From contig NZ_WTYG01000001.1 in the NCBI RefSeq assembly GCF_009828015.1, positions 1,054,001 through 1,118,000 of the forward strand: DNA of 64,000 nucleotides, read 5' to 3'. The stretch is from Qipengyuania citrea (lineage in GTDB: Bacteria > Pseudomonadota > Alphaproteobacteria > Sphingomonadales > Sphingomonadaceae). Shown piece after piece: positions 9,651-17,399 of the stretch. The translations under genes and the position numbers were made by a program. The first letter of the stretch is position 1. Every line of letters begins with the position of its first letter. The notes below the pieces were generated by a model. The model did no database searches, had not been told where the DNA came from, and was given only the letters and a program-made list of their open reading frames with translations.

Positions 9651-10100
9651 GTGGACGGTATCGAAACCTACTGGATCTGGCTGATCATCGGGCTGGCGCT
9701 CGCCTCGCTCGAACTGGTCGTCCCGGGGGTCTATCTGATCTGGATGGCGATGGCAGCGCTGGCGGTGGCCGTGCTGGCCTTCGTCTCGGTCCCCCCGCTC
9801 GCGCTGCAAATCATCGCCTGGGTTTCGCTATCGCTGATTTTCGTTTTCTCCGCGCGCCGCTGGCTGCGCGAACGGCCGATCGTGTCCAGCGACCCGCTGC
9901 TCAACAATCGCGGCGGCCGGATGGTCGGCCAGACCGCGCTGATAACGCAGGCGATCGAAAACGGGTCGGGGCGGGTCAAGGTCGGCGACAGCGAATGGAT
10001 CGCGCGCGGCGCGGATGCCGCAGCGGGCGCCCGCGTGCGGATCATCGGCAATGACGGCAGCGAGCTGCTGGTCGAACCGGTCGCGCTGATCGAAGGCTGA
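9651..10100 (+). CDS. NfeD-like membrane protein, partner of the SPFH protein
   Basis: A 149-aa protein starting at GTG with two to three transmembrane helices (YWIWLIIGLALASLELVVPGVYLIWMA and the following hydrophobic stretch) and a C-terminal OB-fold-like beta domain (about 85-149, GRMVGQTALITQAIENGSGRVKVGDSEW). This is the short NfeD form (YbbK/YuaF partner) without the N-terminal ClpP-like protease. It follows the SPFH gene in the conserved two-gene operon. A role in membrane quality control is known for the family and inferred here. Confidence 0.9.
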   Translation: MDGIETYWIWLIIGLALASLELVVPGVYLIWMAMAALAVAVLAFVSVPPLALQIIAWVSLSLIFVFSARRWLRERPIVSSDPLLNNRGGRMVGQTALITQAIENGSGRVKVGDSEWIARGADAAAGARVRIIGNDGSELLVEPVALIEG

Positions 10101-10119
10101 CGCGCTGCGCAGCCGCGGT

Positions 10120-11070
10120 TCAGACCGCCGATTCGGCGTGGAAGCGGCCGTGCTTGCGATACCGCACCATCCACCGGTCGAGAAACAGGTCGAGCGGCTT
10201 CGGCTCGATACCCAGCCTGTCGAACCCGGGAAACGCGCCCGAGGCGACATTGCCCTGCTTGAGCAGCTTCCACTGGTCGCTGCCCATCGGGGTTCCCGGT
10301 AGCGCCGCGAAGGTGGCCGACAGACCGTCGGGCATCGGCAGGAAGGTGCGCTTGCGCTTCTGCGCTGCCGCGATCGCTTCGTTGATTTCCATCATCGAAA
10401 GCTCTTCCGGGCCGCCGAGTTCGTAGATCTTGCCGCCATGCTTGCCCGGATCCTCGAGCGCGCGCACCGCCGCCTCGGCGACATCGTCGACATAGACCAG
10501 CTGCAGTTTCGCATCGGGACCGAACACCGGCAGCACGGGCAGGGTGGAAATCAGCCCCGCGAACATGTTGATGAAATTGTCGTCCTCGCCGAACAGGATG
10601 CTCGGGCGCAGGATCGTCGCCTTGGGGAAGGCCGCGAGCACGCGTTCCTCGCCCAGCTTCTTGGCGGCGGCGTATTCGATTTCGGTCTCGTCCTCGGGTT
10701 CGGCGGCGATCGCGCTGACATGGACGAAGGCCTGCGCGCCTGCGCGGGCGGCTGCTTCGGCCATCCAGCCGGGCGCTTCGCCCATCAGGCGGCGCAGATT
10801 GCCACTGAACGCGCCGACCAGGTTCACCACGGCATCCGCGCCGGCAATGCACCGGTCGACCGATTGCCGGTCGCTGGCATCGCAGCGCGCGAACTGCATC
10901 TGGCCGAGATTGGCGAGCGGCTTGAGCTTGAACGCCTTTTCCGGATGGCGGGCGGCGATCCGCACGCGTGCGCCGCGTTCGAGCAATGCCTGCGCCACGT
11001 AATTGCCGATGAAGCCGCTGCCACCCATCAGCACCACCAGCTTGCCGTTCAACGCGCCGCTTTTCGCCAT
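10120..11070 (-). CDS. NAD(P)-dependent epimerase-like protein, NDUFA9/complex I assembly type
   Basis: A 316-aa atypical short-chain reductase with a Rossmann nucleotide-binding motif GGSGFIGNYVAQAL near residue 16, RIAARHP as second-strand end and the YAAAKKLGEE active-site-like YxxxK. The sequence best fits the alphaproteobacterial NDUFA9-like (NADH:ubiquinone oxidoreductase 39-kDa-related) group, which binds NADPH structurally rather than catalysing sugar epimerisation. It is separated by about 170 bp from the tRNA gene. Annotation as epimerase would overstate what is known. Confidence 0.85.
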   Translation of the reverse strand: MAKSGALNGKLVVLMGGSGFIGNYVAQALLERGARVRIAARHPEKAFKLKPLANLGQMQFARCDASDRQSVDRCIAGADAVVNLVGAFSGNLRRLMGEAPGWMAEAAARAGAQAFVHVSAIAAEPEDETEIEYAAAKKLGEERVLAAFPKATILRPSILFGEDDNFINMFAGLISTLPVLPVFGPDAKLQLVYVDDVAEAAVRALEDPGKHGGKIYELGGPEELSMMEINEAIAAAQKRKRTFLPMPDGLSATFAALPGTPMGSDQWKLLKQGNVASGAFPGFDRLGIEPKPLDLFLDRWMVRYRKHGRFHAESAV

Positions 11071-11164
11071 GATATTCGCCTGATTCCTCGAAGGGAGAAG
11101 TGTCGCTCCGCCCCTAGCCTCAACCCCCGCCGCGCCGCAAGCGTTCCAGCATGTGCGAAAGGCG

Positions 11165-11193
11165 TTGACAGGTAAGCCCCTGCTTCGCTAGTG
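11165..11193 (+). promoter_or_regulatory. Candidate promoter of tRNA-Leu
   Basis: A perfect TTGACA -35 box at 11165-11170 is followed after 17 bases by CTAGTG as a weak -10. Transcription would start near 11200, giving a leader of about 40 bases before the tRNA. The -10 match is poor, as is common in alphaproteobacteria. Confidence 0.4.
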
Positions 11194-11242
11194 GCGCGCC
11201 CCTACCCATGGCCGTGCTTCGAAGACCGGCCATCGATAGTGT

Positions 11243-11329
11243 GCCCAGATGGCGGAATTGGTAGACGCACCGTCTTCAGGTGGCGGCGCTCGCAAGGGCG
11301 TGGAGGTTCGAGTCCTCTTCTGGGCACCA
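11243..11329 (+). tRNA. tRNA-Leu, anticodon CAG
   Basis: An 87-base class II tRNA. The acceptor strands GCCCAGA and TCTGGGC pair fully. The D-arm is GGCGGAATTGGTAGACGC, and the anticodon stem-loop is CCGTC-TTCAGGT-GGCGG with CAG as anticodon. A long variable arm (CGCTCGCAAGGGCG region), the T-arm GAGGTTCGAGTCCTC and an encoded CCA end complete it. It reads CTG, a heavily used leucine codon in this GC-rich genome. Confidence 0.97.
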
Positions 11330-11449
11330 TCGGCTTGATCGCGGCAGGATGCCGGGGGTCGGTTTTTCTGACAGATCGATCATGCGAACCGCTCCGGCGT
11401 GCGCGCGCGCGGCGTTGACAACGACGGACAATCGCGCCACGCCTGAGCG

Positions 11450-12472
11450 ATGCCGCGGGAAAAGAAGCGTTCGACGATCGTCGATGTCGCCAAGCTGGCG
11501 CAGGTTTCGCCCAAGAGCGTCTCGCGCGTCTTCAACAACGAACCGCACATCACCCCCGCGCTGCGCAAGAAGGTGCTGCGCGCGGCGGAGGAACTCAACT
11601 ACCAGCCCAATGTGATGGCGCAGGGGCTGGTGCGCCAGCAATCCTATCTGATCGGGCTGGTCTATGAAAAACCGAGCCCGAGCTATGTCGTCGAATTGCA
11701 GCGCGGCGCGCTCGAGCGGCTGCATGGCGAACGCTACCGGCTGATCGTGCTGCCGGTGGAATCGGTCAGCGACCACCCGCGCGACGTGGTTGCCACGATC
11801 CGCTCGGCCGCGCTCGACGGGGTGATCCTCGCACCGCCCGCGGCGGACCATCCCGACGTGCTCGACGGGCTGGCGCAGGCGCGCATCCCCTTTGCCCGCA
11901 TCACGCCGCAATCGCGCGAGGAACTGGGGCTGGCGACGACGATGGACGATATCGCCGCCGGCCGCGAGATCGCCGAACACGTGATCGGTTTCGGACACCG
12001 GTGCATTGCCATCATCAAGGGCGATCCCGACCATCCGGTGAGCGAACAGCGGCTGACCGCCTATCGTGCGGCCTTCGCCGATGCGGGCGTCGAATACCTG
12101 CCCGAACTGGTCGAGACCGGCGATTTCAGCTTCGAATCGGGTTACGAGGCGACGCGGCGGATCCTGTCGCGCAAGCTCCGCCCGACCGCGATCATCGCGC
12201 AGAACGATGACATGGCGGTGGGGGCGATGTCCGCCGCGCGCGAACTGGGCTTCGACGTCCCGGGCGATCTGAGCGTGGTCGGCTTCGACGATTCCGAAAT
12301 TTCGCGCGTGGTCTGGCCGCGGCTGACCACGGTGCGCCAGCCGGTGGTCGAGATGGCGCACACGGCGGCTGACATGCTGCTGCGCCAGCTCGCCGGCGAG
12401 GATCCCGGCCCTACCGTGGTCCATACGCACAGCCTGGTCGAACGCCTGACCGTGGCGCCTCCGCCCGCCTGA
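11450..12472 (+). CDS. LacI-family transcriptional regulator of the GH3/TonB locus
   Basis: A 340-aa repressor. The N-terminal LacI helix-turn-helix and hinge (about 9-60: TIVDVAKLAQVSPKSVSRVF, then YQPNVMAQGL) is followed by a periplasmic-binding-protein-like effector domain with LVIEKPSP-type strands and the typical VVGFDDSEISRVVWPRLTTVRQP C-terminal segment. The neighbouring carbohydrate genes carry three copies of a palindrome-like 14-mer (see 17277, 17339 and 22601), so it probably represses them until a sugar effector binds. A TTGACAACG half-site at 11415 upstream of its own ATG suggests autoregulation. These regulatory links are inference. Confidence 0.92.
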   Translation: MPREKKRSTIVDVAKLAQVSPKSVSRVFNNEPHITPALRKKVLRAAEELNYQPNVMAQGLVRQQSYLIGLVYEKPSPSYVVELQRGALERLHGERYRLIVLPVESVSDHPRDVVATIRSAALDGVILAPPAADHPDVLDGLAQARIPFARITPQSREELGLATTMDDIAAGREIAEHVIGFGHRCIAIIKGDPDHPVSEQRLTAYRAAFADAGVEYLPELVETGDFSFESGYEATRRILSRKLRPTAIIAQNDDMAVGAMSAARELGFDVPGDLSVVGFDDSEISRVVWPRLTTVRQPVVEMAHTAADMLLRQLAGEDPGPTVVHTHSLVERLTVAPPPA

Positions 12473-12490
12473 GCGGACCCATCGGCGCCT

Positions 12491-14068
12491 CTAGCGCGTC
12501 GTCCAGCCGCCGCCGGTGCCGAACTGGGGGCGGCGTGTCTCAGCCGGGTCGAGCAGGCGGTCGAGGATCGCGTCGTGCGTGGGCGCAGCGCTGCGGAACG
12601 CCTGCATTGCCCCGCGCAGCTGGTCGATCACCTTGCGCACCTCGCCGAAGGGTGCGGCCTCGGCGAGCGGATCGAGCGCCGCGGGGGTCAGCCCCATGCC
12701 GTGCATGACGTAGAACCAGCTGATGTCCGAAAACAGCTCGCGCTGGCGCGACATGATCCGTCCCGTGCGCGTGAAGAGCTCGATCTTTTCCGCCAGCGTA
12801 TCGGGCAGGTCGAGGCCGCGCATATGGTCCCAGAAGGGTTCGCCCTCGCGCCGGTTGGGCACGTAATGCAGCAGCAGGAAGTCGCGGATATGCGCGTATT
12901 CGCGGTGCACGTCGCGATTGTAGGCCGCGATCAGCGCGGGATCGAAGCGGCGATCGGGAAACAGGTCGAGCAGCCGGTTCAGCCCGGTGTGGATTAGGTG
13001 GATGCTGGTCGATTCGAGCGGTTCGAGGAAACCGGCCGACAGCCCGATCGCGAGGCAGTTGCCGACCCAGGCGCGCTTGCGCAGCCCGGCGGTGAAGCGC
13101 AGCACGCGCGGATCGGCCTGCGCTTCGCCATCGAGCCCGGCGAGCAGCTGTGCCTGCGCATCGGCATCGGAAATGAAGTCGCTGGCATAGACCAGCCCGT
13201 TGCCGGTGCGGTGCTGCAGCGGGATGCGCCACTGCCACCCGGCCGAGCGGGCGGTGGCGACGGTGTAGGGCGCGCGCTGCTCCTGCGCGGCAGTGGGGGC
13301 GGCTACCGCGCTGTCGCAGGGCAGCCAGTGTTTCCAGTCCTCGAAACCCGCGCCCAGCGTCTCCTCGATCAGCAGGCCGCGGAAACCCGAACAGTCAATG
13401 TAGAAATCGGCTTCGAGACTCTCGCCATCGTCGAACTGCACCGCCGCGATCCTCTCGCCTTCGCCGCGCGTGGCGCCGACGATGCGGCGGTCGAGCCGCT
13501 CGACCCCGGCGGCCACGGCATGGTCGCGCAGGAAGGCGGCGACCAGCCCGGCGTCGAAATGCAGCGCATAGGCGACCGCGCCTCCGGGCCACTGCCCGTC
13601 GGGCGAGGGGAAGGCGAACTTGCCGTCCTCGGCCAGCGCGACCGAGGGGCACAGATCGGCAAGGGTCTCGCCATGCCCAGCCGCGCGGTTCATGCAGTAA
13701 TAGTGATGGAAGGGGCGCTGGTTGATCGTCACCCCGAGATTGCCGAAGGGGTGCCAGTAGGCATGGCCATGGTGCAGCCAGTCGCGAAACTGGATGCCCA
13801 GCTTGAAGGTGGCCCGGCAGCGGCGGATGAATTCGACCTCGTCGGCGCCGATATTGCGCAGGAAATCGAAGATGGGCGGGATCGTGGCCTCGCCCACGCC
13901 CACCGTTGGGATGGCGGAGGATTCGACCAGCGTGATGCGGCATCCACTGCCGCGCAGCACCTGCGACAGCAGCGCCGCAGCCGACCAGCCGGCGGTTCCC
14001 CCGCCGACGATGCAGATCGAACCGATCGCCTGCGCTTGGCCGTCGTCTGGGCGCATCGAAGCCGTCAT
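12491..14068 (-). CDS. Tryptophan-halogenase-family FAD-dependent protein linked to a TonB receptor
   Basis: A 525-aa flavoprotein. The N-terminal dinucleotide motif (CIVGGGTAGWSAAALL, about residue 19) and the WQWRIPL element, a form of the WxWxIP signature, place it in the flavin-dependent tryptophan halogenase family. In Caulobacterales and Sphingomonadales such genes recur directly beside SusC-like TonB receptors for carbohydrates, where their reaction is unproven. Here it follows the TonB receptor in the same direction, 87 bases downstream, across a strong hairpin. Halogenation of free tryptophan is unlikely from context. Confidence 0.88.
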   Translation of the reverse strand: MTASMRPDDGQAQAIGSICIVGGGTAGWSAAALLSQVLRGSGCRITLVESSAIPTVGVGEATIPPIFDFLRNIGADEVEFIRRCRATFKLGIQFRDWLHHGHAYWHPFGNLGVTINQRPFHHYYCMNRAAGHGETLADLCPSVALAEDGKFAFPSPDGQWPGGAVAYALHFDAGLVAAFLRDHAVAAGVERLDRRIVGATRGEGERIAAVQFDDGESLEADFYIDCSGFRGLLIEETLGAGFEDWKHWLPCDSAVAAPTAAQEQRAPYTVATARSAGWQWRIPLQHRTGNGLVYASDFISDADAQAQLLAGLDGEAQADPRVLRFTAGLRKRAWVGNCLAIGLSAGFLEPLESTSIHLIHTGLNRLLDLFPDRRFDPALIAAYNRDVHREYAHIRDFLLLHYVPNRREGEPFWDHMRGLDLPDTLAEKIELFTRTGRIMSRQRELFSDISWFYVMHGMGLTPAALDPLAEAAPFGEVRKVIDQLRGAMQAFRSAAPTHDAILDRLLDPAETRRPQFGTGGGWTTR

Positions 14069-14103
14069 GCCGGGTACCTTACCATCGAAAGCGGAGAAAA
14101 CGA

Positions 14104-14131
14104 TGGCGACCCCTGCGGGCAGGGGCCGCCA
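14104..14131 (-). promoter_or_regulatory. Intercistronic hairpin between TonB receptor and halogenase-like gene
   Basis: A 12-bp stem interrupted by one A-C mismatch: TGGCG/CGCCA outside and CCCCTG/CAGGGG inside, with loop CGGG. On the minus strand it is followed by TCGTTTTC, a short T-run. This suits a leaky terminator or an mRNA-stabilising 3' end that would give the receptor higher expression than the downstream gene. The effect is inferred. Confidence 0.6.
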
Positions 14132-14155
14132 CCAGTTTCCGGAGAGGACCGCTGA

Positions 14156-17100
14156 TCAGAAGTTGAACTTCACCCCGGCGTAGAGCCGGCGCGAACCCGA
14201 TTCGAAGCGGAAGGGCAGTTCGGGGAATTGCAGATAGACCTTGGTATCCGCCTTGGTGATGTTGATCGCTTCGGCGAAGACTTCGAAATTGTCAGTCAGT
14301 TGGTAGCTGATCTGTCCGTCGAGCTGGCCGTAGGACTTCTGGTAAATGCCCAGCGTCCGCGTGACCGAGCCGTCGGAAAAGCCGAAATTGCCCAGATACT
14401 GTTTCGAACGCCAGCTGTAGGAGGCGCGCGCGGCGAACCCGTAGCGTTCGAAATAGACCTGCCCGTTGGCCGAGTGCTTGGACACGCCCGGCAGCGGGAG
14501 GTTGTCGGCAAAGTCGGTGCTGAAATCGGTGTCGGTGTCCGAGAAAGTGTAGTTCGCGGTAAAGCCGAGACCGAAGTCGAAGGCATATTGCGCGGCGAGT
14601 TCGAACCCCTTCACACGGCCGCCCGATCCGTTGGCCGGCTGCGACACCGGACCCAGCCGCCCGCCCGCCTGGTCGTTGACGAACACTGCCACCGTCTCGT
14701 TGACGACGAAGCTGTCGACTTCCTTCCAGAACAGCCCGGCCGACAACAGGCCCTGATTGCCGAAGTAGTGCTCGACCCCCAGGTCGAACTGGTAGGCGCG
14801 GAACGGATCGAGCTCGGCATTACCGCGCGAACCGCTGGTGAACTTGAACAGATCGTCAGCGGGATCGCGGGTGAAGTCGGTTGCGAAGCCCTGTCCCAGC
14901 GACACCAGCGGCTGGCGGGCGACGACCCTTGCCGCGGCAAAGCGGACCTTGCTGTCGTCGCCGACGTCGAACACCGCGTTCGCGCTGGGCAGGAAGTCGG
15001 TGTAGCTGCGCATCACCGTGGTGGTGGTGAAATCGCGCAGCACGCCGTTCCAGCTGTCGGTGCCCCAATAGCTGGGATCGGCATTGGCGGGCTGGTTCTG
15101 GTCGACCGTCAGGTCGGTGTTGACGATGCGCAGGCCGACATTGACGTGGTAGGGATCGTCCAGCCCCCCGATATCGGCCATGACATAGCCCGATTTTACT
15201 TCTTCCTTGACCCGGTAGGTCTGCAGCGGGTCTTCGAAGAAGGTGAAGGGCGTGTCGGGATAGAGCGCCTGGATCCATTCGAGCGCATTGGTCATCTGCG
15301 AGCGGTCGGCCACCAGCACCGTATCGCCTTCGACCCGGCCGCCGCCGGCGAAATTGGCGATCGCCTCCACCCGCTCGGGATTGCTCAGGAAGGTTTCGTA
15401 GGGCGTCAGCAGCGCGGGCGAATTGCCGAACCGGCTGCACCCGGCAAAGGCCGCCGGCTTGTTCACTTCGGGCAGGTCGCAGATTTTGTATCCGATCGCC
15501 CCGTCCTGGAAGTAGCTGTAGGGCGTCCAGTTGTAGGAGAAGCCGTCGACGCGTTCGGCCTCGGGAATCTGCGTGGCATCAAGTTCGCCCTTGCCGCTGA
15601 GATCGGCGAGATAGCGGCCCGAGGTGAAGTCCACCGTGCGTTGCCCGTACCGGAAGCCCGCGCTCAGCGTGATGGTGTCCGCATAGCTGTCGTCGACGTC
15701 ATAGGCGAAATCCGCACGGATCGAATGGCCGTCGATGTCCGACCGGTCACCAAATGCCCAATGCGACTTGAAGAAGCCGAAGTCGGGGTTGTTGAACAGG
15801 TCCTGCGGGCTGCCTGCGCCGATGCCGAAGCTGGGAAAGTCGCCATTGGTGTAGGTGAAGTCGAAGGTCGGCGGCGCCGAGGCGTTCGGGGTGAAGCCGG
15901 GCTGCGGCCCCGAAGTGCCCGGCCCGCGCACGCCATAGGCGGTGTAGCGCACGTCGTTGTTGGCCACTTCGCGTTCCATGCTCGAAGTCGCATAGGCAGC
16001 CATGACCGAGGCGCGGAAATTGGTATCGTTGTCCCATTCGAGCGCGAATTGCAGATTGTCCGACTTGATGTTGGACACGTCGACGAAGGAGATCGCCTCG
16101 GCCGACTGCGCCCGCACCGTGCCCTGGGTCAGCACGCCGTTCTCGTTGATCGAGTAATCCCCGACCAGGCCCTGCGATTCGCCCTGTCCGAAGGGGAATT
16201 TGACCGAAGCTTCGCGGGTGTCGATCTCGAGGTCGGAATGGAAATACTGGGCGCTGACTTCGAGCGCGTCGGTCGGCCGGTAGGTGATGCCCAGCGAAGC
16301 GCCCCAGCGCCGCCGGTACTGGTCGCGGTCGGTGACATAGCGGTATTCGGGCGCGTAGTAATTGGTCGGCACGGTCGCGGTGTCGCGGCGTCCTTCGGCG
16401 AACGCCCAGTTGCCGCGGTTGTCGCCGCCCAGCACGTTGACGTGGTTGTTGGTCTTTTCGTAGCTGAAGGATGCGATGACCCCCAGCCGGTCGTTGAAAT
16501 TGTAGCCCAGCACGGCGGCGCCGGCGGGTTCCCAGCCCGAAATCTCGCTGCCCTTGCTCATTTTCGCGTTGCCCGCCAGCGTCAGGCCCTGCTTCAGGTC
16601 GAGCGGGTTGCGCGTCTTGAGATTGACGATCCCGCCCAGGCCGCCCGACAGCAGCGAGGCATTGGGCGACTTGAACACTTCGATCCCGCCGATCAGTTCG
16701 GACGGCACGCCTTCGAGGCTGTCGTTGCGATTGTAATTGCCTTCGCCGACCTTGTAGACTTCGAGCCCGCTGACGAAGAGCTCGCCGTTGAGCAGCGTGA
16801 CGTTCTGTTCGAGCCCGCGAATGCGGACCTTCGAACCCTGGCCGTTCTCGCGGTCGATCTGGATGCCGGGCAGGCGCTGGAGCGATTCCGCCACGTTCTG
16901 GTCGGGAAACTTGCCGATGTCCTCGGCGGTGACCGATTCGATGATCAGGTTCGATTCGCGCTTGGCCTCGAGCGCGTCTTCGAGCGAGGCCCGGAAGCCG
17001 GTGACGACGATGACGTTCCCGCCCGGATCGGAGGCCTGCTGGCCGGTGTCGGTAGCGTCCTGCGCCTGCGCGAAAGCCGGCGCCGCATGCGACCCCAGCG

Positions 17101-17158
17101 CCAATATCGATGCGGCGGCCAGCAACGTCGACCGGTTACGCAAAATCCCGCTGTCCAT
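14156..17158 (-). CDS. TonB-dependent outer-membrane receptor for a carbohydrate
   Basis: A 1000-aa receptor in the size class of Caulobacter/Sphingomonas sugar receptors. It has a signal peptide (LLAAASILALGSHAAPAFAQ), a linker and TonB-box-like segment (VIVVTGFRASLEDALEAKR), and a plug domain (about 65-190, DIGKFPDQNVAESLQRLPGI, IRGL). A 22-strand barrel ends in the outer-membrane signature GVKFNF. The ATG at 17158 has GGGAGGGATACTGAA upstream and starts the signal peptide; an upstream ATG only adds a basic extension. It imports the oligosaccharide handled by the divergent GH3 enzyme. Two LacI-type operators lie in the shared promoter region. Confidence 0.94.
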   Translation of the reverse strand: MDSGILRNRSTLLAAASILALGSHAAPAFAQAQDATDTGQQASDPGGNVIVVTGFRASLEDALEAKRESNLIIESVTAEDIGKFPDQNVAESLQRLPGIQIDRENGQGSKVRIRGLEQNVTLLNGELFVSGLEVYKVGEGNYNRNDSLEGVPSELIGGIEVFKSPNASLLSGGLGGIVNLKTRNPLDLKQGLTLAGNAKMSKGSEISGWEPAGAAVLGYNFNDRLGVIASFSYEKTNNHVNVLGGDNRGNWAFAEGRRDTATVPTNYYAPEYRYVTDRDQYRRRWGASLGITYRPTDALEVSAQYFHSDLEIDTREASVKFPFGQGESQGLVGDYSINENGVLTQGTVRAQSAEAISFVDVSNIKSDNLQFALEWDNDTNFRASVMAAYATSSMEREVANNDVRYTAYGVRGPGTSGPQPGFTPNASAPPTFDFTYTNGDFPSFGIGAGSPQDLFNNPDFGFFKSHWAFGDRSDIDGHSIRADFAYDVDDSYADTITLSAGFRYGQRTVDFTSGRYLADLSGKGELDATQIPEAERVDGFSYNWTPYSYFQDGAIGYKICDLPEVNKPAAFAGCSRFGNSPALLTPYETFLSNPERVEAIANFAGGGRVEGDTVLVADRSQMTNALEWIQALYPDTPFTFFEDPLQTYRVKEEVKSGYVMADIGGLDDPYHVNVGLRIVNTDLTVDQNQPANADPSYWGTDSWNGVLRDFTTTTVMRSYTDFLPSANAVFDVGDDSKVRFAAARVVARQPLVSLGQGFATDFTRDPADDLFKFTSGSRGNAELDPFRAYQFDLGVEHYFGNQGLLSAGLFWKEVDSFVVNETVAVFVNDQAGGRLGPVSQPANGSGGRVKGFELAAQYAFDFGLGFTANYTFSDTDTDFSTDFADNLPLPGVSKHSANGQVYFERYGFAARASYSWRSKQYLGNFGFSDGSVTRTLGIYQKSYGQLDGQISYQLTDNFEVFAEAINITKADTKVYLQFPELPFRFESGSRRLYAGVKFNF

Positions 17159-17276
17159 TTCAGTATCCCTCCCAAGCCGCATCTTGTGTGCGGACCTCTC
17201 AACAGTGCGTTGACCCGCCATGCGACCCGACTCGGGGTGCTGGCGATCATCCGCGACTTTACTGGTTGCATATTTC

Positions 17277-17290
17277 TGTCAACGTTGTCA
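17277..17290. promoter_or_regulatory. LacI-type operator 1 (TonB receptor / GH3 intergenic)
   Basis: TGTCAACGTTGTCA, with a fully symmetric CAACGTTG core. Read on the minus strand it contains TTGACA, so it would overlap a -35 box of the TonB receptor promoter. It is identical to the site at 22601. Confidence 0.75.
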
Positions 17291-17338
17291 AACAAAGCCC
17301 ACAACAAGCTGCCGGAGCGGGTTTTTCGCAGGGCGCAC

Positions 17339-17352
17339 TGTCAACCTTGTCA
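17339..17352. promoter_or_regulatory. LacI-type operator 2 (TonB receptor / GH3 intergenic)
   Basis: TGTCAACCTTGTCA, one base different from operator 1 and 62 bp from it, close to six helical turns. A repression loop or independent control of the GH3 gene is possible. Confidence 0.68.
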
Positions 17353-17399
17353 GCGCCTTTCGGACGCGCCTCGGGCGGCCGCCGCATGGGATGGGGTTT

